DNA of 64,000 nucleotides from Paenibacillus profundus (GCF_021369635.1 NZ_JAJNBZ010000023.1:1-64000), one strand, 5' to 3'; positions 16,239 through 24,704 are shown, numbered from the stretch's first letter. Numbers and translations are program-made. Notes: generated from the sequence alone by a model not told the origin.

Positions 16239-19160
16239 ATGACCACTTCAGATAATAAACATCGGGTTACAGTTGAAATATATGGAACGCAATATAAATT
16301 GGTAGGTACAACAAGTAAAGAATATATGCGCAATATCGCCGCTGTGGTGGACGAGCATATGCGGGTCATCTCGAATGCGAGCTCGCGTCTGGATACACCG
16401 CGCATCGCCGTACTAGCGGCCGTGCACATTGCGGAGGAAGTTCAGAAGATTAAGGATGACCATGCGCGCATCAGCGTATCTCTCCAAGAGCAAGAGCATG
16501 CGGGCAAAGCGTTGACGCACGAATTGGAACAGCTGAAGTCCGAATCATCGCGAGCGTTAGAGAAGCTCCGTATGGAATCGGGCGCCGAACTTGACAAGCT
16601 GCAAGCAGAGCTCACGAAGGAGAAAGAAGAGGTAGAGAAGCAGACTGCCTCGCTCCGGGAGGAAGCAGCGAAGCTGAAGGAAACGAATCGCCAGCTGTCG
16701 GAAGAGAAGCATGCTTCCAACGAGCGTCTGCAGAAGCTGACGGAGCAGACGAAGGAAGCAGACCGCCGCATTCAATCGATGACAACACGGGAGAATGAGT
16801 TGAAGCGCAAGCTGCAGGAACAGGAAGCCAAGCTGAAGACAGCGGTTGACGAGAAGCAGCAAGCAGCCAAGGCACATGAAGCAGCGCTGCAGCAGAAGCT
16901 CGCCCAGCAGGAACAGCAATGGCAGACGAAGCTGGATGCCGAGAGACAGCGAACAGAAGAGACGGCTGCAGTCTGGGAGGAACAGTTGGCGGAACAGACG
17001 GCCGCTTGGGAAGGTCAGTTGGCAGCGCAGGCGACCGAATGGGAACAGCGGTTGACAGAGCAGAAGGCCAACTTAACTCAAGAGCACACCGCTCAGGTAG
17101 TAAAGTTAAAGTCAGAACATGCTCAGCGAGTGAAGCAGCTTGCTGAACAGCAAGAAGCGCAAGCTCAGAAGTTGACGCAGGAGCGCGCCAGCGAGCTTCA
17201 AGCGCTTGAAGCTAAATATACCGCGGATATGAACCAGCTCCAGACAGAACATAAGGAGCAGGTTCAACAATTGAAGTCATCTCATGGCAATCAATTGCTG
17301 AAGTCGAATCAGCGCCACACTACTCAGGTGAAGGAATTGACCGAACAGCATGCGAAGGAGCTGGAACTGGCGGCAGCCGCTCAGCAGGAGAAGCTGGAGC
17401 AGGCCATGACTGCGCTGCAGCAACAATTCGATCAGAAGGAGGCGGAGCTTCGCACTGAATTGGAACAGATGGGGGCGAAGCATCGTACTGAACTGGAGCA
17501 GGTGACAGCCGCGCACCAGACCGAGCTGGAGAAAGCCGATACGAAGTATAAGAGCGAGCTGAAGCAAGTGCATTCGAAGCATCAGGACGTTCTGTCTCAA
17601 TTGAACGGGAAGCATCAACAAGAGCTTGAGCAACAGAGCTCGAAGCATCTGAGCGATCTGGAGGAAGTGCAGTCCCGCCATCAGAACGAGCTGAACAAAG
17701 TAAACTCCAGCCACCAAAGCGAGCTGGATCAATTGAAATCAGCGCTTGGCAATGAACTCGAACAATTGGAGAATACGCATCAGAAAGAGTTGGAACAGGT
17801 AAGAGCCCAGCATGCGGAGGATGTGGATACGTTCTCAGTGCTGCATGAGGAGGCGGCAGCCGAACATGAGCAAGCGATGGCCGCGCTAGAGCAATCGTTG
17901 CGCGCGGAAGCGGAAGAGCAGATGAAGAAGCCATCTCATCGCATCCATCAGCTCGAAGGGCAATTAAGCCGAGCGGAAGAGCTTGATCGTGCGCGTCTGT
18001 TGGAGATGGAGCGACTTATTCGCGTACGGGACGAAGCCCACGCAGAAGTTGCAGAGCTGCAGGAGCAGCTGAAAGAGGCAGAACAGTTGGCCTCTGCCGA
18101 GCGCGATGAACTCATTGTCCAGCATGAGGCGCGGCTTGCGGAGCAGCTTCAGGCGGAAAGGGAGTCGTGGAAGCTGGAAGCTGATAAGGAACGCATCAGC
18201 TTGCAAGAACAATTCAAACAGGAACGTACTGGCCTGCAAGAACAGTTCAAGCAGGAGCGGAGTGGCTTACAGGAGCAGTTCGAACAGGAACGAAGCTCAT
18301 GGATTGCGAAGGAAGAGAAGGAACAGGAAGCCTTCAACGAATTGGCCTCCGAGTTGGAAGCGAAATGCCGTCAATTGGAAGCAGAGAAGTTGAACTGGCA
18401 GTCTGCAGCCGAGACGATGCAAAGTGCGCAGTCTGAGGCGGCAGCAGCCGTGGAAGCGGCACAGAAAGAAGCGTTGGAGACGGCGGCGCGCTGCGCTCAA
18501 CTGGAAGAGGAGCAAAAGCTTTACGCGACCGAGCTTGAACAATATGAAGCATACAAGAAGCAGATGCAAGAGCGGGAGAAAGCTTGGGAAGCGCAGCTTG
18601 AAAGTATGCAGGCGCGTGAACAAGAGTGGCGGGAACAGCTCGCCGAGCAGCAAAATAACGCGCAGGAATGGACAGAGCAAAAAGAGAAATGGCAAATGCG
18701 TGAAGCAAACTGGCTGGAGCTTGAAAAGAAATGGCAGGCTCGGGAAGAACAGTGGCTTGAGCATTTTGAACAATGGAAAGACGAAGAGCGAAAATGGAAG
18801 CAAGCCGAATCTAATTGGAGCGCGCGGGAACAGGAGTGGGCGGAGCAAGAGCAGGATTGGTCACTCGCGTTCAAATCTTGGAACGATGAACGAGCGGAAA
18901 TGAAACAGCAGTTGAAGGACGTAATGGCTCAATTGGAGCAAGCCAAGGAACAGGTTGGCTTGAACGAAGACATGACGGCTATTCAAGAACAGTTCGAAGT
19001 GCTGTCCCATCAATTCCGTCTGTCTCAAGTAGAGCGGGAAATGGAACGTAAGCAAGCACAAGAAACGGAAGAAGTCTACATCAAGCTCAAAGACGAGTAC
19101 TCGAAGCTGCAATCGGAGTTCAACGAATGGCTGGAATTAATTGAGCAAGATGTCCGTTAA
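16239..19160 (+). CDS. ZapA domain fused to a giant coiled coil
   Basis: Residues 5-75 are a ZapA domain (KHRVTVEIYGTQYKLVGTTS, then EYMRNIAAVVDEHM and DTPRIAVLAAVHIAEE); ZapA binds and bundles FtsZ at the division site. Normal ZapA of Bacilli is about 85-100 residues, but this protein has 973. Residues 80-973 are almost entirely Glu/Gln/Lys/Ala-rich coiled coil. Sub-blocks differ: around 345-520 a 14-residue unit of the form HQxELEQVxxxH repeats; around 645-685 an 11-residue unit LQEQFKQERxG repeats three times; and residues 783-881 carry Trp at every seventh position. AAGGAGG precedes the ATG by 11 bases. Position before cvpA and mutS2 agrees with zapA of B. subtilis. The extended part may act as a spacer or scaffold; that is inference. 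No internal stop or frameshift is seen. Confidence 0.88.
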   Translation: MTTSDNKHRVTVEIYGTQYKLVGTTSKEYMRNIAAVVDEHMRVISNASSRLDTPRIAVLAAVHIAEEVQKIKDDHARISVSLQEQEHAGKALTHELEQLKSESSRALEKLRMESGAELDKLQAELTKEKEEVEKQTASLREEAAKLKETNRQLSEEKHASNERLQKLTEQTKEADRRIQSMTTRENELKRKLQEQEAKLKTAVDEKQQAAKAHEAALQQKLAQQEQQWQTKLDAERQRTEETAAVWEEQLAEQTAAWEGQLAAQATEWEQRLTEQKANLTQEHTAQVVKLKSEHAQRVKQLAEQQEAQAQKLTQERASELQALEAKYTADMNQLQTEHKEQVQQLKSSHGNQLLKSNQRHTTQVKELTEQHAKELELAAAAQQEKLEQAMTALQQQFDQKEAELRTELEQMGAKHRTELEQVTAAHQTELEKADTKYKSELKQVHSKHQDVLSQLNGKHQQELEQQSSKHLSDLEEVQSRHQNELNKVNSSHQSELDQLKSALGNELEQLENTHQKELEQVRAQHAEDVDTFSVLHEEAAAEHEQAMAALEQSLRAEAEEQMKKPSHRIHQLEGQLSRAEELDRARLLEMERLIRVRDEAHAEVAELQEQLKEAEQLASAERDELIVQHEARLAEQLQAERESWKLEADKERISLQEQFKQERTGLQEQFKQERSGLQEQFEQERSSWIAKEEKEQEAFNELASELEAKCRQLEAEKLNWQSAAETMQSAQSEAAAAVEAAQKEALETAARCAQLEEEQKLYATELEQYEAYKKQMQEREKAWEAQLESMQAREQEWREQLAEQQNNAQEWTEQKEKWQMREANWLELEKKWQAREEQWLEHFEQWKDEERKWKQAESNWSAREQEWAEQEQDWSLAFKSWNDERAEMKQQLKDVMAQLEQAKEQVGLNEDMTAIQEQFEVLSHQFRLSQVEREMERKQAQETEEVYIKLKDEYSKLQSEFNEWLELIEQDVR

Positions 19161-19180
19161 ATCGGAATAAAGGATGAATC

Positions 19181-19801
19181 ATGTTACAAGAAATCACAAT
19201 GTTTTTTGACAACTTATGGAACGGAATCGTAGCGGGAATAATGGCTTGGAATGCGCTCGACTACATTGTCGCCGTAACCGCAATGATATGTATCGCGTGG
19301 GGAGCGAAGCGCGGACTGAAAGCCCAGGCCCTCTCGTTGTTTGGTTATATCGTAGCCTTTATCGTCGCTTCACGCTTCTATGATTACTTTATCCCATGGG
19401 TAAAGAAGAGGCTGTTTACGACAAGCAATCAAGCAGCAAGCCCACAGCCGCCTGCAGACGGTTCGGGTTCAATATTGTCCTCTGAATTGATGGATACGGT
19501 GCATGCGGTGATTGCCTTTGCGCTGCTGTTCTTTTTTGTCCTTGCAGGCTTATGGCTTATCCGCTTTGCATGGAGCAAATTCACCGCCTCCCGGCCGATC
19601 CGGACCGTAGACAGGCTTACCGGCGCAGTGCTCGGCCTGATCCAGTTCGTATTCTTATGGTGCATCCTGTATGTGCTGCTTCGGGCATGGCCCGCAGGTT
19701 ACATCCGTACATGGGTGGAGGCGTCAGTCTGGGTGGATAAGACCGGACAGTGGATTCCGGACGTTATGGTTGAGGCGGTAAAGTGGGCGCAATGGCTATG
19801 A
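19181..19801 (+). CDS. cvpA: CvpA family membrane protein
   Basis: Protein of 206 residues with four hydrophobic segments (about 27-45, 51-68, 104-127 and 145-168). Its N-terminal half has the CvpA pattern ALDYIVAVTAMICIAWGAKRGLKAQALSLFGYIVAFIVA, for example WGAKRGLKAQALSLFGYI. In enteric bacteria CvpA is linked to colicin V production and bile tolerance; in Bacilli the role is unknown. It starts 20 bases after the ZapA-coiled-coil gene, with AAAGGATG before the ATG, so both are probably co-transcribed. In B. subtilis the order is zapA-cvpA-polX-mutS2; here polX is not present and two opposite-strand genes sit in its place. Confidence 0.8.
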   Translation: MLQEITMFFDNLWNGIVAGIMAWNALDYIVAVTAMICIAWGAKRGLKAQALSLFGYIVAFIVASRFYDYFIPWVKKRLFTTSNQAASPQPPADGSGSILSSELMDTVHAVIAFALLFFFVLAGLWLIRFAWSKFTASRPIRTVDRLTGAVLGLIQFVFLWCILYVLLRAWPAGYIRTWVEASVWVDKTGQWIPDVMVEAVKWAQWL

Positions 19802-19853
19802 GAAAACCTTTTCGAGGCCTTTTGAAGATGAGCGGCCGCGTTAGAGTAAAATA

Positions 19854-19887
19854 AGCCGCCGTCTCCTTGAATAAAGGATACGGCGGC
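19854..19887. terminator. Hairpin between cvpA and the cupredoxin gene
   Basis: GCCGCCGT-CTCCTT pairs with AAGGAT-ACGGCGGC across a short loop. The minus strand continues with TTATTTTA, so it best fits the end of the minus-strand cupredoxin unit; it may also stop cvpA transcription. Confidence 0.65.
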
Positions 19888-19957
19888 CACTGCTGTGCGC
19901 TCAGACGTGATTATGGGGGGACCGGTTCATGGGGAGTTAATCACAATGGTTATTCAT

Positions 19958-20335
19958 TTATTCGACGATTAGCATCGACTTCATATCACGGTGACCCGGA
20001 CCGCACATAATCGTGCATTGGAACTCGTAAGTCCCAGGCTTCTCTGGAGCAATCACTTGTTCCTTGTTATTCGGATCAAGAGCGAGACCGAGCTCTTTGA
20101 CAGCTAACCCGTGATTTCCGGTGGAATCCAGAACGATGCGGACCGACTCACCTGCTTTGATTCGATATTCCGATTGGTCAAACTTATAGTTGGTCGCTGT
20201 TATGACAAGTTCTGTATCGACGGCAACAGAGGCACTTGCTTGCGAATTCTGTTCCTTATTTCCCCCGCAAGCGACCAGCAAGACGATCATAATGATGAAT
20301 AGAGATGATAACGTCCAAAGGCTGCTTCGTTTCAT
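19958..20335 (-). CDS. Cupredoxin-domain lipoprotein
   Basis: Exported copper protein of 125 residues from the ATG at 20335, which has AAGGAGG 6 bases before it. The N-terminus is a lipoprotein signal with lipobox LLVACGG, so it should be anchored outside the membrane. The mature part is a cupredoxin fold like the CuA domain of cytochrome oxidase subunit II: STGNHGLAVKELG supplies the first His, and GTYEFQCTIMCGPGHRDMKSMLIV supplies Cys, Cys, His and Met ligands (here CTIMCGPGHRDM). The C-x3-C-x3-H-x2-M order matches a binuclear CuA site or its stand-alone relatives (nitrosocyanin-like). It may take part in electron transfer or copper handling. No oxidase genes are nearby. Confidence 0.85.
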   Translation of the reverse strand: MKRSSLWTLSSLFIIMIVLLVACGGNKEQNSQASASVAVDTELVITATNYKFDQSEYRIKAGESVRIVLDSTGNHGLAVKELGLALDPNNKEQVIAPEKPGTYEFQCTIMCGPGHRDMKSMLIVE

Positions 20336-20473
20336 GCTCATCCTCCTTTTCCATAACAGTGTAGCTGACTCACTCATTTTTTGCCATTCTTTGTCGAGCA
20401 AAAAATACGCATTTGGAGTGATTCGGCATAGGGGTCTGGAAAGGACTGATGGCGTGAAGCGGCAGCCTTCAGA

Positions 20474-20830
20474 TTATTTCGCTTGTCGTCCGGCTTCGAA
20501 TGGCGTGGCGATTGGGATGAACAAGTCAATCAACCCGATGACCAAGGCCGCCAGAATCGCTCCGAGGATGGTGACCGATACGCCGGCTACAAAGAACTGG
20601 GCGACGTAAATGACGAGGGCGCTGATCAAAAAGCCAACGATACCCCGACCGAACGGCGTAACTTTTTTTCCAAAAATGCCTTCGACAATCCAGCCGAATA
20701 AGGCAATGATCAAGGCGAGGATTAAGGCACTCCAGAAACCGCCTACGGAGAACATCGGCACAATCCAGCCCGTGATCATCAGCACAATGGCTGCCACAAT
20801 GAATCGAACGACATGACCTAGAAAACTCAT
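20474..20830 (-). CDS. Small membrane protein, phage-holin superfamily IV (YvlD-like)
   Basis: Protein of 118 residues with four hydrophobic segments (about 6-26, 31-48, 64-82 and 88-107). Segments such as GWIVPMFSVGGFWSALILAL and the ATPFEAGRQAK end match the four-helix membrane family often annotated as holin superfamily IV. In Bacillus a relative (YvlD) lies in a cell-envelope stress operon, so a phage origin need not be assumed. AAGGAGGAAAGTCC precedes the ATG. It stands alone on the minus strand between the cupredoxin gene and mutS2. Confidence 0.75.
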   Translation of the reverse strand: MSFLGHVVRFIVAAIVLMITGWIVPMFSVGGFWSALILALIIALFGWIVEGIFGKKVTPFGRGIVGFLISALVIYVAQFFVAGVSVTILGAILAALVIGLIDLFIPIATPFEAGRQAK

Positions 20831-20981
20831 GGACTTTCCTCCTTACTTGTTTGAAGGGTATAGGTTTGTGCAACAATTATTGTAACCTTATCCGCGATAA
20901 TCATAAGTGGCATGTTCAGACATGAATAGCCATCAATTAGGTGTTCCGATATAATTACAGCGAGAGGAGTCGTGACTAGAA

Positions 20982-23339
20982 TTGGATTCGAAAATTTTAA
21001 ACACGATGGATTACCATAAAATACTGCAGTCATTGGCGCATCACGCGGCGACCCCTCTGGGCGAACAGGCTGCGTTGGCGTTACAGCCGAGTACCAATTT
21101 GGATGAAGTGAAGCGCCGTTTGCAGGCGACAGATGAAGCGATGACGGTAGAACGCCTGAAAGGCGGGGCACCGTTCTCTGGAGTGAAGGATATTCGTGGC
21201 TCCATCAAACGAGCTCGAATTAATGCCATGCTCAGCGCAAGCGAGCTGTGGGATATTTCTTCGCTGTTGTTATCTGGAAGACGTGTAGCGCGGCATATCG
21301 CAGGTGTTCATGAAGATAATCCGGTTCCGTCGATCCATGAATTGGCACAATCCATAAGTGACCAGAAGGCGCTGGAGGAAGACATCCGCCGATGTATCGA
21401 TGAGCAGGGTGAAGTATTGGATCAAGCCAGCTCTGAACTGGCGACCGTACGCCGTGAGCTGCGCATCGGAGAAACGCGAATTCGCGAGAAGCTGGAGTCT
21501 ATGATCCGTTCGCAAAGCGCGCAAAAAATGCTGCAGGACCAGTTGGTTACGATTCGGAATGATCGCTATGTCATTCCAGTGAAGCAGGAATACCGCGGTC
21601 ATTATGGCGGTATCGTTCATGACCAATCCAGTTCGGGGGCCACGCTCTTCATCGAGCCGGAAGCAATCGTAGCAATGAACAACAAGCTGCGGGAGACGAA
21701 GTTAAGAGAAGAGCGCGAGATTGAACGTATTTTGTCGCGATTGACCGAGGAAGTGGGTCTTCTCGCCGATGTGCTGCTGTACGATACGGATTGCGTAGAA
21801 CAATTGGACTTTATTTTTGCTAAAGCCAGACTTGCGGACCAAATGAAAGCATCGTTTCCCCGTATGAATGATCGCGGGTTTATTAAGTTGAAGAAAGGCC
21901 GTCATCCGTTAATTCCAATTGAACAAGTCGTGCCAATTGATGTGGAGCTCGGCAATTCATATACCTCCATCATTGTGACAGGTCCGAATACCGGTGGTAA
22001 GACGGTGTCGCTGAAGACGATGGGGCTGCTGAGCCTCATGGCGATGTCCGGTATGTTCATTCCGGCGGAGGATGGAAGTCAGATGTGCGTGTTCGATGCG
22101 ATATACGCCGATATCGGAGACGAGCAGAGCATCGAGCAGAACTTGAGTACGTTCTCCAGCCATTTAACTAACATTATTCGCATCTTGAGCCATATGACGC
22201 CGAAGAGCTTGGTATTGCTTGATGAGCTGGGTGCGGGTACTGACCCTGCGGAAGGCTCGGCGCTTGCGATTGCGATTCTGGAGCATATTCATAAGCTTGG
22301 CTGCCGAATGGTGGCCACGACCCATTACAGCGAGTTGAAGGCATACGCATACGAACGTAAAGGCATCATCAACGCCAGCATGGAGTTCGATGTTCAGACG
22401 TTAAGTCCGACCTATCGCTTGTTGATTGGCGTGCCGGGACGAAGCAATGCCTTTGCCATTGCCGAACGGCTGGGACTGTCGAAGTCCATTATCGAGCATG
22501 CCCGCGGCGAAGTGACGGAAGAAGACCTGCGGGTAGAGACGATGATCGCCTCATTGGAAGAGAATCGGCTTGGCGCAGAAGCGGAGCGCGAGGCTGCGGA
22601 ACGGCTGCGGCGTGAGACGGAGGCGATGCGTGAAGCGTTGGCTGAAGAACGAGCGAAGCTGGAGGCGGATCGGGACAAGCGCGTAGCGCGTGCGGAAGAC
22701 GAAGCGCGAGCCATCGTAGCCAAAGCCCGTCGTGAAGCGGAAGAGATTATTTCGGAATTAAGACAGCTGGCTCTGGAAGGAGCTCAGGTGAAGGACCATC
22801 GCTTGACGGAAGCGCGCAGACGGCTTGATGAAGCGGCGCCGGCAAGCAAGATTGCTGCGAAGACGAAGAAAAGTGTGAAGGCAGTTCGGCAAATCGAAGC
22901 TGGCGACGAAGTAATGGTATACAGCTTGAACCAAAAAGGAAGCGTCGTTGAATTGGCAGGGCAAGAAGCCGTTGTACAGCTCGGGATTTTGAAGATGAAA
23001 GTTCGTCTCGACGATTTGGAACTGCTGTCGTCTTCCAAGTCTGAAGCCAAGCAGGTGCAATCCGGCACGAACGTGAAGCGCACTCGTGGAGAAAATGTCC
23101 GGTCCGAGCTTGATTTGCGGGGAGCTAACTTAGAAGAAGCGATGATGGAAGTGGATCGTTTCTTGGATGAGGCCCTGCTCGGCAACTTGGGTCAAGTACA
23201 CATTATTCATGGCAAAGGAACGGGAATCCTTCGCACCGGCATTCAAGAATTTTTACGCAGGCATAAGCATGTAAAAAGCTTCCGTCTTGGCAATTATGGC
23301 GAGGGCGGCACGGGAGTAACCGTGGCGGAATTGAAGTAA
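20982..23339 (+). CDS. mutS2: MutS2 endonuclease / ribosome-rescue ATPase
   Basis: MutS paralogue of 785 residues without the mismatch-recognition domain. The start is TTG at 20982 with GAGAGGAG 12 bases upstream; the next ATG (MDYHKILQSL) is eight codons in. The ATPase has Walker A TGPNTGGKTVSLKT (about residue 333) and Walker B LVLLDELGAGTDPAEGSAL. A long coiled coil (about 520-635) follows. The C-terminal Smr nuclease domain is SELDLRGANLEEAM, then VHIIHGKGTGILRTGI and a TVAELK end. In B. subtilis MutS2 has been tied both to suppression of recombination and to splitting collided ribosomes. The gene is seven bases from the next ORF start region and probably heads its own unit. Confidence 0.97.
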   Translation: MDSKILNTMDYHKILQSLAHHAATPLGEQAALALQPSTNLDEVKRRLQATDEAMTVERLKGGAPFSGVKDIRGSIKRARINAMLSASELWDISSLLLSGRRVARHIAGVHEDNPVPSIHELAQSISDQKALEEDIRRCIDEQGEVLDQASSELATVRRELRIGETRIREKLESMIRSQSAQKMLQDQLVTIRNDRYVIPVKQEYRGHYGGIVHDQSSSGATLFIEPEAIVAMNNKLRETKLREEREIERILSRLTEEVGLLADVLLYDTDCVEQLDFIFAKARLADQMKASFPRMNDRGFIKLKKGRHPLIPIEQVVPIDVELGNSYTSIIVTGPNTGGKTVSLKTMGLLSLMAMSGMFIPAEDGSQMCVFDAIYADIGDEQSIEQNLSTFSSHLTNIIRILSHMTPKSLVLLDELGAGTDPAEGSALAIAILEHIHKLGCRMVATTHYSELKAYAYERKGIINASMEFDVQTLSPTYRLLIGVPGRSNAFAIAERLGLSKSIIEHARGEVTEEDLRVETMIASLEENRLGAEAEREAAERLRRETEAMREALAEERAKLEADRDKRVARAEDEARAIVAKARREAEEIISELRQLALEGAQVKDHRLTEARRRLDEAAPASKIAAKTKKSVKAVRQIEAGDEVMVYSLNQKGSVVELAGQEAVVQLGILKMKVRLDDLELLSSSKSEAKQVQSGTNVKRTRGENVRSELDLRGANLEEAMMEVDRFLDEALLGNLGQVHIIHGKGTGILRTGIQEFLRRHKHVKSFRLGNYGEGGTGVTVAELK

Positions 23340-23366
23340 TCATTCTTGAAGGTGGGGAGGACAACA

Positions 23367-23786
23367 GTGGAACATCTAATTGAACAATGGCTTAGCAATC
23401 CGTACGTATCGATGTTAGCGTATTTTTCCGTGGCCGTATTCGCTCTGGTGCTGTTGTTATCAGTATTTGAATTGGTGACGCGTTATAAGTGCTGGGACGA
23501 GATTCGCAAAGGGAATATTAGCGTCGCCTTGGCAACCTCGGGGAAAATATTTGGGATTTGCAATATTTTTCGCTTCGGCATCGAAGCGCGGGATTCGTTA
23601 TACGCCTCATTGACATGGGCGATAATTGGTTATGTACTGTTGCTTGTGGCTTACTTTTTGTTCGGCTTTTTGATGCCGTATTTTAATTTGGACAATGAGA
23701 TACAGAAGGACAATCGTGCGGTTGGCCTCTTATCGATGGTTATCTCGGTATCGTTGTCCTATATTATCGGTGCGAGCATCAAGTAG
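23367..23786 (+). CDS. DUF350 family membrane protein
   Basis: Protein of 139 residues from the GTG at 23367, chosen for GGGGAGG 6 bases before it. It has hydrophobic segments at about 13-34, 74-101 and 116-138. The linker CWDEIRKGNISVALATSGKIFG matches the (E-x2-K-G-N-x-x-V-A) block of the DUF350 family. Molecular function is unknown. It lies 27 bases after mutS2 and is followed by a tiny membrane-peptide gene, suggesting one transcript. Confidence 0.7.
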   Translation: MEHLIEQWLSNPYVSMLAYFSVAVFALVLLLSVFELVTRYKCWDEIRKGNISVALATSGKIFGICNIFRFGIEARDSLYASLTWAIIGYVLLLVAYFLFGFLMPYFNLDNEIQKDNRAVGLLSMVISVSLSYIIGASIK

Positions 23787-23816
23787 TGTGATTGGATTAT
23801 ACCGCGGAGGTCATTC

Positions 23817-23897
23817 ATGAAGTACTTATGGGGAACGCTGTTTGCATTAGCCGCGCTATTTGTTGTTATCGGAATTGTGTACTGGATAAATATATAG
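23817..23897 (+). CDS. 26-residue single-span membrane peptide
   Basis: An ORF of 26 codons with ATG at 23817 and CGGAGG 6 bases upstream. It reads MKYLWGTLFALAALFVVIGI followed by a short aromatic tail. Almost all of it is one membrane helix with a positive N-terminus. It follows the DUF350 gene by 30 bases. Too short for most gene finders; the ribosome site and the composition support it. Function unknown. Confidence 0.6.
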   Translation: MKYLWGTLFALAALFVVIGIVYWINI

Positions 23898-23920
23898 GCT
23901 TGATAAAAAGTGAAATACGT

Positions 23921-24018
23921 GTTCAAAAAGTGGACTTCGAGGGTGAATGTAAGATTCGATGGCGTATCTGCTTCAAGAAATGCGTCGTGGATCAAAAGGA
24001 CACTTTTGGAACAACCTC
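23921..24018 (+). repeat. CAACCTC hairpin element, copy 2 (long-loop form)
   Basis: GTTCAAAAAGTG at 23921-23932 can pair with CACTTTTGGAAC at 24001-24012 (one mismatch), with 68 bases between, then CAACCTC. The right half alone (ATCAAAAGGACACTTTTGG) looks like a second, shorter copy. It lies 25 bases before the start of the zinc-ribbon gene. Confidence 0.6.
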
Positions 24019-24042
24019 TATATAGGGAAGGTTTGATGAACA

Positions 24043-24585
24043 ATGAGCAGCACGACAATCTGTCCTTGGTGCGATACTGAAATTGTATGGGATGAAGTGT
24101 TGGGGCCTGAAGAGGAATGCCCGCACTGTCATAATGAACTTAATGCATACCGGAGTATGAACGTCATGATCGAACACGATGAAGATGAAGCCGAGGATGC
24201 GCGTAACGAGCAGGCATCTGATGCGAATGAAGAACAGCCGGAGGAAAAAGGCTGGTCCAACTTTGGCTGGGATGATGATTCCGTTCTGTATAGCGAACCG
24301 GACACGCTGCGCTACCAAGAAGGCGTAGACAAGGTGCTGCACGAGCAGCAGGAAGTGCCAGAGTGCCCGCAGTGCCGTGAATACATGTTGCTTGTCGGCA
24401 AAGAAACAATGCCTTCCACACAGTTTACACCTCACATTCCGGAGACATTGAAGCAACCGATTCTTACTGCGCCGTTTCAGCTGGATGTATATGTCTGCAC
24501 ATCCTGCTTTCAAGTATCGAAGGTGCTGGCAGAGACATATCGTGAACCAATAATGGAAAATGTACGAAATACGAAATCAGAATAA
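24043..24585 (+). CDS. Protein with two zinc ribbons, function unknown
   Basis: Protein of 180 residues. Near the N-terminus CPWCDTEI and, 16 residues on, CPHCHNEL form the first likely zinc ribbon. A middle segment (about 45-95) is very acidic and probably disordered. The second ribbon is CPQCREYMLL (about residue 110) with CTSCFQVSK about 45 residues later. Such pairs of CxxC knuckles suggest a nucleic-acid or protein adaptor; I do not recognise a named family. AGGGAAGG stands upstream of the ATG. It follows hairpin copy 2 and precedes copy 3. Not part of an obvious operon. Confidence 0.75.
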   Translation: MSSTTICPWCDTEIVWDEVLGPEEECPHCHNELNAYRSMNVMIEHDEDEAEDARNEQASDANEEQPEEKGWSNFGWDDDSVLYSEPDTLRYQEGVDKVLHEQQEVPECPQCREYMLLVGKETMPSTQFTPHIPETLKQPILTAPFQLDVYVCTSCFQVSKVLAETYREPIMENVRNTKSE

Positions 24586-24642
24586 ATAAGACGCGCGCTT
24601 TGGGGTAACTTATAAGCTGTAACGAACTGGGTATAAGAGCGT

Positions 24643-24671
24643 GATCAAAAGGTGACTTTTTGATCAATCTC
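24643..24671 (+). repeat. CAACCTC hairpin element, copy 3 (before the MFS gene)
   Basis: GATCAAAA at 24643-24650 pairs with TTTTGATC at 24658-24665 around a 7-base loop, followed by AATCTC (one change from AACCTC). Both arms differ from copy 1 at the same position in a compensating way (GATC for GTTC), which supports the stem. It lies 34 bases before the MFS start. Confidence 0.7.
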
Positions 24672-24704
24672 TACAAGCCCACGGAAGCGGGGAGGGTTAC
24701 CTTC

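Noticed and set aside
17280-17800. CRISPR-like or satellite array in the zapA-like gene
   Set aside because: The periodicity is that of coding heptad and 14-residue protein repeats; units are diverged and lack spacers.
20474-20830. Prophage remnant based on the holin-like gene
   Set aside because: No other phage genes nearby; this four-helix family is common on chromosomes.
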